Positions 33,054 to 42,559 of a stretch of 64,000 bases of DNA are shown here, piece after piece. The notes below the pieces were generated by a model, which did not search any database, was not told where the DNA came from, and worked only from the letters and a program-made list of their open reading frames with translations. This DNA comes from CAWHNT01 sp963830775. Its GTDB lineage: Bacteria; Pseudomonadota; Alphaproteobacteria; Geminicoccales; Geminicoccaceae. Location: positions 62,001-126,000 of the forward strand of contig CAWHNT010000029.1 in NCBI GenBank assembly GCA_963830775.1, in the 5' to 3' direction. The position numbers and the translations under genes were made by a program. Each line of letters starts with the position of its first letter. The stretch's first letter is position 1.

Positions 33054-33743
33054 TTGCGCCTGCTCGCCTTCGACACGCAGGGGCCGCTGCTATCCGTGGT
33101 GGCGGCCGAGTGCGATGCGGTCATCGCCGAGCGGGCCGAGGCGGCCGAGCGCGGTCAGGCCGATCGCATCCTGCCGCTCCTGGAGGAGGTGCTGGCCCTG
33201 GCGGGCTGGGGCTGGCGGAGCGTCGAGCTGCTGGCCGTGACCGTGGGGCCCGGCGGCTTCACGGCGATCCGCACCGGCCTCGCCGCCGCCCGGGCGCTGG
33301 CGCTCGCCCTGGACCGGCCGGCGATCGGGATCGGCACGCTCGAGGCCATGGCCGAGGCGGCCATTGACGTGGCGGGCCCCGGCCCGCTGCTGGTGCTGAA
33401 GGACCTGCGGCGGGAGCAGATGGCAGCCCAGGGCTTCGGGTCGGACCTGAAGCCCGACGCCCTGCCTCGTCTCCTCGGGCGCGACGAGGCGCTGGCGGTG
33501 GCCATGACCGCACCCAGGCTCGCCGGCGACGGAGCCCTGCTCCTGCGCCCGTTCCTACCGGCGACGAACACGATCCTTGAGGCCGTTCCGTCGGCCCGTT
33601 ATGGTGCGCGCGCGGCATGGCGGCGGGTGACACGGGGGGAACGGCTAGTGGCGGGTACGGAGCTGCGCCCGTTCTATCTTCGCCCGGCGGACGCCCAGCT
33701 TGCCGCCGGGAGGCCGCTCGTGGCGGCACTTGCAGCCCCATGA
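33054..33743 (+). CDS. tsaB: tRNA threonylcarbamoyladenosine biosynthesis protein TsaB
   Basis: 229 residues from a TTG at 33054. The ASKHA-fold start is LLAFDTQGPLLSVVAAECD, with VEEVLALAGWGWRSVELLAV and the signature TVGPGGFTAIRTGLAAARAL following. TsaB is the scaffold of the TsaB-TsaD-TsaE complex that makes t6A37 on ANN-decoding tRNAs. It is essential in most bacteria. Its stop overlaps the rimI start (ATGA), a neighbourhood conserved in alphaproteobacteria. The reading frame is intact. Confidence 0.93.
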   Translation: MRLLAFDTQGPLLSVVAAECDAVIAERAEAAERGQADRILPLLEEVLALAGWGWRSVELLAVTVGPGGFTAIRTGLAAARALALALDRPAIGIGTLEAMAEAAIDVAGPGPLLVLKDLRREQMAAQGFGSDLKPDALPRLLGRDEALAVAMTAPRLAGDGALLLRPFLPATNTILEAVPSARYGARAAWRRVTRGERLVAGTELRPFYLRPADAQLAAGRPLVAALAAP

Positions 33744-34300
33744 TCGGCAGCCTCAGGCCCGGTCCCATCGCCATCCGCAATGTCGGCCCGTTCGATCTGG
33801 GCCGGCTCGCCCGCCTGCATCGCGGGTGCTTCGAGGAGGCGTGGAGCCGCTCCGACCTCGCCCATCTGCTGGCGATGGCCGGCGCCTTCGGCATCATCGC
33901 CCGCATCTATGACGGCGGCCTTGCCGGCCTCGACGGACTGCGCGGGGTGGGCTTCGCGATCTATCGCGTCACCCACGACGAGAGCGAGCTGCTGACCATC
34001 GGCGTGGCACCCAATTACCGTCGCCGCGGTGTCGCCAGTGCCCTCGTCCGCGCCGGGATCGAGCGCTGCCAGCGCATCGGTGCCACCAGCATGTTCCTCG
34101 AGGTCGCCGTCGACAACCAGGGTGCCCAGCAGCTCTACGAGGAGCACGGCTTCGCGCGGGTCGGCCTGCGCCCCGACTACTATCAGCGCGCCAATGGCGG
34201 CAGGGCCAGCGCCTACACCATGCGCTGCGACCTCGTCCGCTACTTGGCGGCCCCACAGGCGACCGAGCCGTATCCGGCGAGCACGCGCGCCTTCGGCTGA
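33740..34300 (+). CDS. rimI: Ribosomal protein S18-alanine N-acetyltransferase RimI-like (GNAT)
   Basis: 186 residues. The ATG overlaps the tsaB stop. The GNAT core has LLTIGVAPNYRRRGVASALV (acetyl-CoA pyrophosphate loop R-R-R-G-V-A) and VAVDNQGAQQLYEEHGFARV, followed by YYQRANGGRASAYTMRCDL, as in RimI. It transfers an acetyl group to an N-terminal alanine, classically of S18. The C-terminal 25 residues extend beyond E. coli RimI. tsaB-rimI coupling supports the assignment. Confidence 0.9.
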   Translation: MIGSLRPGPIAIRNVGPFDLGRLARLHRGCFEEAWSRSDLAHLLAMAGAFGIIARIYDGGLAGLDGLRGVGFAIYRVTHDESELLTIGVAPNYRRRGVASALVRAGIERCQRIGATSMFLEVAVDNQGAQQLYEEHGFARVGLRPDYYQRANGGRASAYTMRCDLVRYLAAPQATEPYPASTRAFG

Positions 34301-34309
34301 CCAGCCGGC

Positions 34310-34561
34310 TCAGCCTTTCTTGCGTACCACCAACTCGAAAATGTCGGCCTCCACGCGTTCCAGGCGCACTACCTCGTGACCGTGGTCGCGTACGGCGCGC
34401 GGCACGTTGTGACGTGCCTCGCCGTCCCTGAGCCTAATATAGAGAGTCTGGCCGCCCGCCATTCTCTCTAGAACGAGTTTGGTCCGCACGAAGGTCATCG
34501 GGCAGACCTCACCGGTGATGTCCAGCGCGTGGTCCGCTGCCGAGGGGCTACTGTCGCTCAT
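34310..34561 (-). CDS. TusA-like sulfurtransferase
   Basis: 83 residues from the ATG at 34561. ATG 34570 and TTG 34591 are in-frame alternatives, and none has ideal ribosome binding spacing. The TusA/SirA motif is present: LDITGEVCPMTFVRTKLVLE with the persulfide cysteine at residue 20, and the fold's second strand QTLYIRLRDGEARHNVPRAV. The family carries sulfur as persulfide, for example for tRNA thiolation or molybdenum cofactor. The gene converges with rimI (nine bases apart) and is divergent from mucR. No Tus partners are nearby, so the exact sulfur path is unknown. Confidence 0.85.
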   Translation of the reverse strand: MSDSSPSAADHALDITGEVCPMTFVRTKLVLERMAGGQTLYIRLRDGEARHNVPRAVRDHGHEVVRLERVEADIFELVVRKKG

Positions 34562-34584
34562 CCTTCCCATTCCCCGGATAACGC

Positions 34585-34612
34585 TTGCCAACGGTGAAAA
34601 AGCAAATATCTT
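34585..34612 (+). promoter_or_regulatory. Candidate mucR promoter
   Basis: TTGCCA (34585-34590), 16 bases, TATCTT (34607-34612), in an unusually AT-rich patch for this genome, 47 bases before the mucR start. Confidence 0.4.
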
Positions 34613-34658
34613 AGTCCGCGTTTACGTCGTGGACCGCTCACCGAAGGCAATCCTCAGC

Positions 34659-35090
34659 ATGACAGAAAAGTTAAGCCAGAACGAGCTGCTCTCGCTGACG
34701 ACCGAGATCGTCGCCTCGCATCTGTCCAACAACACGGTTGCTGTGTCCGACATTCCACAGCTGATCAAGCTGGTGTACGGCACCCTGTCAACCCAGGGGC
34801 CTGAGGAAGAGAAGGAGCAGCCCGAGAAGCTCACCCCGGCCGTGCCGATCAAGAAGTCGGTCATGCCGGATTACATCGTCTGCCTCGAGGACGGCAAGAA
34901 GCTGAAGATGCTCAAGCGGCATCTGAAGACCCGCTACAACATGAGCCCCGAGGATTACCGCAAGCGCTGGAACCTGCAGGACGACTACCCGATGGTAGCG
35001 CCGGCCTATGCCGAGCAGCGCTCGAGCCTGGCCAAGAAGATCGGGCTCGGTACCAAGCCGCGGGCGCGTGGGCGGCGCGCTGCCGGCTGA
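34659..35090 (+). CDS. mucR: MucR/Ros-family transcriptional regulator
   Basis: 143 residues from the ATG at 34659. The N-terminal oligomerisation part contains LSLTTEIVASHLSNNTVAVS and LIKLVYGTL. The DNA-binding part is PDYIVCLEDGKKLKMLKRHL, then KTRYNMSPEDYRKRWNL, and the tail is YPMVAPAYAEQRSSLAKKIG. These are hallmarks of MucR, an H-NS-like gene silencer that binds AT-rich DNA and controls exopolysaccharide, motility and cell cycle genes in alphaproteobacteria. The zinc-finger ligands appear to be Cys, Asp and one His only. The position normally holding the second His is Arg. The polysaccharide genes at 18-27 kb are plausible targets. Confidence 0.92.
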   Translation: MTEKLSQNELLSLTTEIVASHLSNNTVAVSDIPQLIKLVYGTLSTQGPEEEKEQPEKLTPAVPIKKSVMPDYIVCLEDGKKLKMLKRHLKTRYNMSPEDYRKRWNLQDDYPMVAPAYAEQRSSLAKKIGLGTKPRARGRRAAG

Positions 35091-35110
35091 GGTCCAGCAT
35101 GCGTGTGTGC

Positions 35111-35140
35111 GGGCGCGGCCGAGCGATCGGGTCCGCGCCC
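35111..35140 (+). terminator. Hairpin after mucR
   Basis: Eight-base perfect stem GGGCGCGG/CCGCGCCC with a 14-base loop, 20 bases after the mucR stop. There is no T-run, so it may be a processing or stability hairpin rather than an intrinsic terminator. Confidence 0.4.
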
Positions 35141-35222
35141 GTGACGGCATGGTAACCTGTCGCTGCTGGCAGGTGCCGCGGGAATGGCTGCGGAAGAAGA
35201 TCGCCAGCAGGGCTGGCGCCGA

Positions 35223-35250
35223 TTGAACCCGCCATGCTATCGCTTATCTG
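35223..35250 (+). promoter_or_regulatory. Candidate miaB promoter
   Basis: TTGAAC (35223-35228), 16 bases, TATCTG (35245-35250), 35 bases before the miaB start. Weak -10, but it lies in the AT-richest part of the 194-base mucR-miaB gap. Confidence 0.3.
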
Positions 35251-35284
35251 TGTACGGGACTAAGGGGCACGCGACAGTCGGCAA

Positions 35285-36649
<1,365 letters not shown>

Positions 36650-36693
36650 GGACCCTGGCTGCCCTACCCGAGCTCCGCGGCTCGAGCCGGCGG

Positions 36694-37638
36694 ATGCGGT
36701 TCGACGACAACGCCACCTGTGCGCAGCTTTTCGGTCAGCACCACCTCAACCTCGCCCGCATCGAGCAGAAACTGCCCGTCAGCATCGTCACCCGCGGGAA
36801 CGAGGTCCTGATCCAAGGCGAGAACGACAGCGACGTCCGCACGGCTGCTGCCGTGCTCGAGGACCTGCACGCCCAGCTCAAGCAGGGCCGCGAGGTCGGG
36901 GGCGACGAGGTCGATGCGGCCTTGCGCATGGCATTGAGCGGCGGCGAGGAGGGCAACGGCCACCATGCCGATCTGGCCGTCCGCACCGAGCGGCGCCTGG
37001 TGGCCCCGCGCTCGCCCAACCAGGCCCGTTATCTGCGGGCCATGGAGCAGAACGACCTCGTGTTCGCGCTTGGCCCCGCCGGCACCGGCAAGACCTATCT
37101 TGCCGTCGCCATGGCGGTGACCCTCCTGCGCCAGCGCCGGGTCGACCGGCTCATCCTCTCGCGGCCTGCCGTGGAGGCGGGCGAGCGGCTGGGCTTTCTG
37201 CCGGGCGACCTCAAGGAGAAGGTGGACCCCTATCTCCGGCCGCTCTATGACGCGCTCCACGACATGCTGCCGGACGGCAAGCTCCAGCAGCGGCTCGAGA
37301 GCGGACAGATCGAGATAGCACCGCTGGCCTACATGCGCGGCCGGACACTGAGCAATGCCTTCGCCATTCTCGACGAGGCACAGAACACGACGCCCGCGCA
37401 GATGAAGATGTTCCTGACCCGTCTGGGCGAGAACTCGCGTATGGTCGTCACCGGCGATCCGACGCAGAGCGATCTTCCGGTCGGGACCGGCTCAGGGCTG
37501 GTGGACGCGATCGGGAAGCTGGAGGGAATACCCGAGATCGGCATCGTTCGTTTCGACCGGTCGGACGTGGTCCGACATCCACTCGTCACCCAGATCATCC
37601 AAGCCTACGACGCCGCCGCGGCGGTGCCGGGGCAATGA
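36694..37638 (+). CDS. phoH: PhoH-like ATPase (YbeZ)
   Basis: 314 residues. The ATG at 36694 gives an N-terminus (RFDDNATCAQLFGQHHLNLA) slightly shorter than many homologues, and no better start exists upstream. A KH-like domain precedes the ATPase. Walker A is ALGPAGTGKTYLAVAMAV, then LSRPAVEAGERLGFLPGD. Walker B is FAILDEAQNTTPAQMKMFL, and the sensor is VVTGDPTQSDLP. YbeZ works with YbeY, encoded next, in rRNA maturation and ribosome quality control. It follows miaB by 44 bases. Confidence 0.95.
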   Translation: MRFDDNATCAQLFGQHHLNLARIEQKLPVSIVTRGNEVLIQGENDSDVRTAAAVLEDLHAQLKQGREVGGDEVDAALRMALSGGEEGNGHHADLAVRTERRLVAPRSPNQARYLRAMEQNDLVFALGPAGTGKTYLAVAMAVTLLRQRRVDRLILSRPAVEAGERLGFLPGDLKEKVDPYLRPLYDALHDMLPDGKLQQRLESGQIEIAPLAYMRGRTLSNAFAILDEAQNTTPAQMKMFLTRLGENSRMVVTGDPTQSDLPVGTGSGLVDAIGKLEGIPEIGIVRFDRSDVVRHPLVTQIIQAYDAAAAVPGQ

Positions 37639-37665
37639 GGCATCACGCCCGAAGCAAGGGCGTCA

Positions 37666-38181
37666 GTGAACATGGACAGCGACAGTAGCCACACTACTCA
37701 GGTGGCGGTCGAGTGCCAGGCTTGGCACGCGGCCGTCACCGACCCCGTCGGCATCGTGCGCGAAGCGGTTGCGGCGGCACTTCAGGAAGCAGCGGAGGCA
37801 GCGCCGGATCGGGCTGAGGTGAGCGTCCTGCTCGCCGACGACGATCGGCTCCGGACCTTGAACCGGACCTGGCGCAACCAGGACAAGCCCACCAACGTCC
37901 TCTCCTTCCCGGCCATGGAGCCGGGCGAGGTGGCGCATGGGAGCCGGCCTGTGCTGCTGGGCGATATCGCCATCGCACTGGAGACGGTGCTGCGCGAGGC
38001 CGGGGCGGAAGGGAAGGCGCCTGCCGCCCATCTGGCCCACCTCGTCGTGCACGGCACCCTGCATCTCCTGGGCCACGATCACGAGACCGACGGGGAGGCG
38101 GCTCTGATGGAGGGGACGGAGGCCCTGGCCCTGGCCCGGCTCGGCATCGCCGACCCCTATGCCGTGGAGGCCGCGGCATGA
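37666..38181 (+). CDS. ybeY: Endoribonuclease YbeY
   Basis: 171 residues from a GTG at 37666 with AAGGG five bases upstream. An ATG at 37672 is the alternative. The zinc-binding motif HGxLHLxGxDH is complete (LVVHGTLHLLGHDHETDGEA). The substrate-groove segment is LNRTWRNQDKPTNVLSFP and the beta strand LGDIAIALETVLREA. YbeY is a single-strand RNase needed for 16S rRNA 3'-end maturation and 70S quality control. The stop overlaps the start of the CBS-domain gene (ATGA). Confidence 0.95.
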   Translation: MNMDSDSSHTTQVAVECQAWHAAVTDPVGIVREAVAAALQEAAEAAPDRAEVSVLLADDDRLRTLNRTWRNQDKPTNVLSFPAMEPGEVAHGSRPVLLGDIAIALETVLREAGAEGKAPAAHLAHLVVHGTLHLLGHDHETDGEAALMEGTEALALARLGIADPYAVEAAA

Positions 38182-39089
38182 GGCAGCTGGCAAGGCGCGA
38201 GGAGCCGCCGCCTCCATCCCTGTTCGATGCCTTCCTGCGCCGCCTGCGCGAGATCACCTGGCTGGGCGAGACCGAGAACGGCTCCTTGCGCGAGACGCTC
38301 GAGGACCTGATCGAGGAGGCCGAGGAGGAGGCCGGTGCCCGCTTCTCCCGCGAGGAGCGGATCCTGGTCCGCAACGCGCTCACCTTCGGCGAGCTGCGGG
38401 TCAGCGACGTCATGGTGCCGCGCGCCGACGTCAGGGGCGTGGAGATGGGTGCCGGCATCGCCGCCGTGGTCGAGGCCATGCGCGCGGCCGAGCACAGCCG
38501 CCTCCTGGTCTACCGCAACACGCTCGATGACGTGGGCGGCATCGTCCACATCAAGGACCTTCTGCCCTTCTGGGGCGATGGCGAGGCCTTCTCGCTGGAG
38601 CAGGTGATGCGGCCCGTCCTCGTGGTGCCGCCCTCGATGCGGGTGATCGACCTGCTGCTGGAGATGCGTGCCAGCCGCAATCACGTCGCCATCGTGGTCG
38701 ACGAGTTCGGCGGCACGGACGGCCTCGTGACGCTCGAGGATCTGGTCGAGGAGATCGTGGGCGAGATGCAGGGCGAGCGCGAGCGCGCCCGGCAGCCGCA
38801 ACTGGTCACCAACGCCGACGGCACCATCGACGCCTCGGGCCGTGCCGACCTCGACGAGCTCGAGGAGCGCCTGGGCGTCCAGCTGCTGGCCGAGGACGAG
38901 CGCGACGAGGCCGACACGCTGGGCGGGCTGGTCTTCGCGCTCCTCGACCGGGTGCCGACCCGGGGCGAGGTGGTCAAGCACCCGAGCGGGATCGAGTTCG
39001 AGGTGCTGGACGCCGACCCGCGCCGGGTCAAGCGGGTGCGGATCCGCCCGGTGGGCGGCGGGTCCGAGGAAGCGGCCGCTACCGCCTAG
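38178..39089 (+). CDS. CorC/HlyC-family CBS-domain protein
   Basis: 303 residues. After an acidic helical lead (RETLEDLIEEAEEEAGARFS) there are two CBS domains (VSDVMVPRADVRGVEMGAG, then VMRPVLVVPPSMRVIDLLLE) with the EFGGTDGLVTLEDLVEEIVG motif, and a C-terminal CorC_HlyC transporter-associated domain (GVQLLAEDERDEADTLGGLV). No membrane domain is present. Such soluble CorC proteins bind adenine nucleotides and are linked to Mg/Co homeostasis. A location between ybeY and lnt is standard for proteobacteria, where the protein is called YbeX. Recent E. coli work ties YbeX to ribosome maturation. Confidence 0.92.
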   Translation: MRQLARREEPPPPSLFDAFLRRLREITWLGETENGSLRETLEDLIEEAEEEAGARFSREERILVRNALTFGELRVSDVMVPRADVRGVEMGAGIAAVVEAMRAAEHSRLLVYRNTLDDVGGIVHIKDLLPFWGDGEAFSLEQVMRPVLVVPPSMRVIDLLLEMRASRNHVAIVVDEFGGTDGLVTLEDLVEEIVGEMQGERERARQPQLVTNADGTIDASGRADLDELEERLGVQLLAEDERDEADTLGGLVFALLDRVPTRGEVVKHPSGIEFEVLDADPRRVKRVRIRPVGGGSEEAAATA

Positions 39090-39122
39090 GTTCCATAACG
39101 GTCGAGCAAAGGGGAGCGACGG

Positions 39123-40673
39123 GTGGCGGTCGCAGCGCTGCACTCTGCCGGATCGGCACCCGTCGCCGGCACCCGCCTGCGCGCTCACCCCTGGGTGACC
39201 GCCACCGGCGGCGGGCTGCTCGTCGTGCTGGCCCTGCCGCCGATCCACTTCCTGCCCGGCGTCCTGGGCTTCGCCCTGCTCCTCCATCTCCTCCACGGCG
39301 AGGAGCGACGCGGCCGCAGCTTCGGCCTCGCCTGGCTGTTCTCCTTCGCCTTCTTCGTGGCCGGCCTCTACTGGATCGCCATCGCCTTCTTCACCGATGC
39401 CGAGCGCTTCGGTGCCCTGGCGGTGCCGGCCGTCCTCGCCTTGTGCGCCCTTCTGGCCGGCACGGCCGCCATCGGCGCCTGGGTCACGGCCCTCCTGCGC
39501 TGGCGCAGCCTGGAGGCCCGCGCCCTGGCCTTCGCCGTCACCTGGACGATCGGCGAGACCGTGCGCGCCGACACCTTCATCGACTTCCTGTGGAACCCGG
39601 TCGCCATCGTCTGGACGGTGAGCGACGCCACCATGCAGGGCGTCGCCTGGTTCGGCACCTTCGGCCTGAGCCTCGTCACCGTCGCTGCCGCCGGCATGCT
39701 GGCCCGGCTGCTGGAGCCCGAGGCCCGGCACCGCCTCCCGGGACTCGCACCCGCAGCAGCCCTGACCCTGCTGCTCGTCGGCGGGGGCACGGCACGGCTG
39801 GCCGGCGAGGCCCCGGCCCCCACGCCGGTGCGATTGCGCCTGGTGCAGGCCAACATCCCGCAGGACCTGAAGTGGGACCGGGAGAAGCGGATCGGCTGGT
39901 TCCGCCGCCATCTGGAGCTCTCGGCAGGCGCGGCGGAGAGCCCACCCGACGCCGTGATCTGGCCCGAGAGCGCGGTGCCCTTCCAGATCGAGACCGACCG
40001 GGCGGCGCGGGACTACATCGCCCAGGCCATCCCGCCCGGTGCGCACGCGCTCGTCGGCGGCGACCGGCTGGTGATCGAGGGCGATCGGATCGTCTCCGCC
40101 AGCAACAGCCTCTTCGTCCTCGATTCGGGAAGCCAGCTGCTGGGCCGCTACGACAAGGTCGACCTCGTCCCCTTCGGCGAGTTCACCCCCTTCCGGGCGA
40201 TCTTCGGCCGGCTGGGCCTGGGCAAGCTGGTCGAGAACACGGCGGACTTCACGCCCGGCCCCGGCCGGGTCGTGCTCTCAGCGCCCGGGCTGCCGCCCTT
40301 CAGCCCGCTCATCTGCTACGAGGCCGTGCTGCCCAACACGGCCACACCCGAAGGCCAGCGCCCTTCCTGGATCCTCAACATCACCAACGATGCCTGGTTC
40401 GGCACCAGCTCGGGCCCCTACCAGCACCTGGCCATGGCCCGCATGCGCGCGGTCGAGGAGGGCCTGCCGCTGGTGCGCGCGGCCAACACCGGCATCTCGG
40501 TCGTCACCGACGCCTATGGCCGGGTACAGGCGCGCCTCGGGCTCAACCAGATGGGCGTGATCGACGCGGCCCTTCCCGGCGCCCTGCCGCAAGCCTCGCC
40601 CGAGCGACGCGCAGGCAAGCGCCCTGTTGCCGGGTCTCATGGCGTTGCTGGCGCTCTTAAGCGGAATAGTTGA
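39123..40673 (+). CDS. lnt: Apolipoprotein N-acyltransferase
   Basis: 516 residues from a GTG at 39123, preceded by AAGGGGAG. The N-terminal half holds six to eight membrane helices (LLVVLALPPIHFLPGVLGFA and so on). The periplasmic nitrilase-fold domain starts VRLRLVQANIPQDLKWDREK. The catalytic triad is Glu282 (VIWPESAVPF), Lys345 (GRYDKVDLVPFGEFTPF) and Cys398 (PLICYEAVLP). It adds the third acyl chain to the N-terminal cysteine of lipoproteins at the inner membrane. This is essential in most proteobacteria. Confidence 0.95.
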   Translation: MAVAALHSAGSAPVAGTRLRAHPWVTATGGGLLVVLALPPIHFLPGVLGFALLLHLLHGEERRGRSFGLAWLFSFAFFVAGLYWIAIAFFTDAERFGALAVPAVLALCALLAGTAAIGAWVTALLRWRSLEARALAFAVTWTIGETVRADTFIDFLWNPVAIVWTVSDATMQGVAWFGTFGLSLVTVAAAGMLARLLEPEARHRLPGLAPAAALTLLLVGGGTARLAGEAPAPTPVRLRLVQANIPQDLKWDREKRIGWFRRHLELSAGAAESPPDAVIWPESAVPFQIETDRAARDYIAQAIPPGAHALVGGDRLVIEGDRIVSASNSLFVLDSGSQLLGRYDKVDLVPFGEFTPFRAIFGRLGLGKLVENTADFTPGPGRVVLSAPGLPPFSPLICYEAVLPNTATPEGQRPSWILNITNDAWFGTSSGPYQHLAMARMRAVEEGLPLVRAANTGISVVTDAYGRVQARLGLNQMGVIDAALPGALPQASPERRAGKRPVAGSHGVAGALKRNS

Positions 40674-40699
40674 AATCTACACGCGAAGAAACGCATAAT
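40670..40699 (+). promoter_or_regulatory. Strong sigma-70-like promoter for the XRE regulator
   Basis: TTGAAA (40670-40675), 18 bases, CATAAT (40694-40699), with five of six matches in each hexamer. It begins over the lnt stop codon, 41 bases before the regulator start. Confidence 0.55.
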
Positions 40700-40739
40700 A
40701 GCGATAACCGGCGACGACCAGCCGGGGCGGAGCACACGG

Positions 40740-41207
40740 ATGGCGGACGAGCCAAACCCGATCGATATCGAGGTCGGGCGGCGCCTGAAGCAGCGGCGCA
40801 CGCTGCTCGGCATGAGCCAGGAGCGTCTGGGCGACCTCCTTGGCATCACCTATCAGCAGATCCAGAAATACGAGCGCGGCACCAACCGGATCGGCTCCAG
40901 CCGGCTCTACGAGATCTGCCGCATCCTGGACGTGCCCTCGTCCTACTTCATCGAGGGCGCGGAGACGCGAGGCGCACCGCAGCGGCTCTCGGGTCTGGCC
41001 GAGGACGAGCCGGGCTTCGCCTATGACGGCCCGCCCGCAGCTTCGCCGCCGCCGCAGCCGGCCCTGGTCGAGGAGCGCGAGACCCTGGAGATGGTGCGCG
41101 CCTTCAAGCGAATCCGCGATCCCCAGGTACGGCGGCGGCTTTTTGACCTTGCGAAAGCGCTGGGGGCGCTGAGCTACCGCACGGGCAGTGTCACCGGGCC
41201 GACTTGA
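40740..41207 (+). CDS. XRE-family helix-turn-helix regulator
   Basis: 155 residues. The N-terminal Cro/CI-type HTH runs through VGRRLKQRRTLLGMSQERLG, then LLGITYQQIQKYERGTNRIG, then LYEICRILDVPSSYFIEG. A proline-rich linker and a short basic helical tail follow (VRAFKRIRDPQVRRRLFDLA). This two-part protein is widespread in alphaproteobacteria, commonly just upstream of metK as here, and its role is not well defined. It has its own promoter inside the lnt 3' end. Confidence 0.9.
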   Translation: MADEPNPIDIEVGRRLKQRRTLLGMSQERLGDLLGITYQQIQKYERGTNRIGSSRLYEICRILDVPSSYFIEGAETRGAPQRLSGLAEDEPGFAYDGPPAASPPPQPALVEERETLEMVRAFKRIRDPQVRRRLFDLAKALGALSYRTGSVTGPT

Positions 41208-41309
41208 CCGCAGGGCATCCGTTCGCCTTATAGGCAGCCGCGCTGCGCCCAGTCTGTTACGACGAGCCTGGTGACCGCGATCCCTAGAACCGCCGGAGAC
41301 GCCGGAACG

Positions 41310-42485
41310 ATGGCCGCTTCCGATTACCTTTTCACGAGCGAGTCGGTGGCCGAGGGCCATCCCGACAAGGTCTGCGACCGGATCTCCGACGAGATCGTCG
41401 ACCTCTACCTTGCCGAGTACCCCTATGCCCGGGTGGCGTGCGAGACGCTGGCCACCACCAACCGCGTGGTCATCGGCGGCGAGGTGCGGCCTGGTCCGGG
41501 CAGCCGGATCACGCCGGAGCTGATCGCCCATACCGCCCGGCTGGCGATCAAGGCGATCGGCTACGAGCAGGCGGGCTTCGACTGGCGCAAGGCCCGGATC
41601 GACGTGCTCCTGCACGAGCAGTCGGCCGACATCGCCATGGGCGTGGATGCCGGTGCGAACAAGGAAGAGGGTGCCGGCGACCAGGGCATCATGTTCGGCT
41701 ATGCCTGCAACGAGACGCCGGAGCTGATGCCGGCGCCCATCCTCTACGCCCACGAGATCCTGCGCCGCCTCGCGGTCGACCGGCACGCCGGCAGGCTCAC
41801 CAAGCTCGGCCCCGACGCCAAGAGCCAGGTCACGCTGCGTTACGCCAACGGCAAGCCGGTGGCCGCGACCTCGGTCGTGCTCTCCACCCAGCACGTCGAG
41901 GGCGTCACGCCCGAGGAGGTGCGCGAGATCGTGCGGCCCTATGTCGCTGCCGTCCTGCCCGAGGGCTGGATGTGCCCCGAGGCCGAGTTCTACGTGAACC
42001 CAACCGGCAACTTCGTGGTCGGCGGCCCCGACGGCGATGCCGGCCTGACGGGCCGCAAGATCATCGTCGACACCTATGGCGGTGCAGCCCCGCACGGCGG
42101 CGGCGCCTTCTCCGGCAAGGACCCGACCAAGGTCGACCGCTCGGCCGCCTATGCGGCGCGCTACCTCGCCAAGAACGTGGTTGCCGCCGGCCTGGCCGAG
42201 AAGTGCGTGATCCAGGTCTCCTACGCCATCGGCGTCAGCAAGCCGCTCTCGATCTATGTCGACACCCAGGGCACCGGCGAGGTCGACGAGGGCCGCCTGG
42301 GCTCGGTCCTCAACGAGGTCATGGACCTGAGCCCCCGCGGCATCCGCGAGGCGCTCTCCCTCAACCGCCCGATCTATGCCCGCACCTCGGCCTACGGCCA
42401 TTTCGGCCGTCAGCCAGAGGACGATGGCGGCTTCTCCTGGGAGCGCCGCGACCTCGTCGACGAGCTGCGCCGCGCCTTCAACTGA
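41310..42485 (+). CDS. metK: S-adenosylmethionine synthase
   Basis: 391 residues. The ATG at 41310, with GGAG upstream, gives the standard start ASDYLFTSESVAEGHPDKVC. A GTG at 41271 would add an atypical tail. The active-site loops QSADIAMGVDAGANKEEGAG and GGGAFSGKDPTKVDRSAAYA are intact. It makes SAM from methionine and ATP as a cytosolic tetramer, supplying MiaB, TrmB and the O-methyltransferase encoded in this same window. Upstream, 41208-41309 holds no riboswitch that I can recognise. Confidence 0.97.
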   Translation: MAASDYLFTSESVAEGHPDKVCDRISDEIVDLYLAEYPYARVACETLATTNRVVIGGEVRPGPGSRITPELIAHTARLAIKAIGYEQAGFDWRKARIDVLLHEQSADIAMGVDAGANKEEGAGDQGIMFGYACNETPELMPAPILYAHEILRRLAVDRHAGRLTKLGPDAKSQVTLRYANGKPVAATSVVLSTQHVEGVTPEEVREIVRPYVAAVLPEGWMCPEAEFYVNPTGNFVVGGPDGDAGLTGRKIIVDTYGGAAPHGGGAFSGKDPTKVDRSAAYAARYLAKNVVAAGLAEKCVIQVSYAIGVSKPLSIYVDTQGTGEVDEGRLGSVLNEVMDLSPRGIREALSLNRPIYARTSAYGHFGRQPEDDGGFSWERRDLVDELRRAFN

Positions 42486-42507
42486 GCGGCACGGCCCCGC
42501 GGCCAGC

Positions 42508-42535
42508 CTGGACTCCCGCCTCGAGCGGGGTCCAG
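42508..42535 (+). terminator. Strong hairpin between metK and trmB
   Basis: CTGGAC and CCCGC pair with GCGGG and GTCCAG around a CTCGA loop, with one bulged T. There is no T-run. The composition resembles REP-like intergenic palindromes common in alphaproteobacteria. It may terminate or stabilise the metK mRNA. Confidence 0.45.
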
Positions 42536-42559
42536 GGTCACGGGACAACTGCTCACGGC

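Noticed and set aside
35091..35284. Structured RNA between mucR and miaB
   Set aside because: Apart from one eight-base stem after mucR and a weak promoter-like pair, there is no extended folding pattern or tRNA-like feature.
41208..41309. SAM or SAH riboswitch upstream of metK
   Set aside because: I looked for the conserved cores of SAM-II and SAM/SAH motifs and did not find them. Only a short GC hairpin is visible. A covariance search would settle it.
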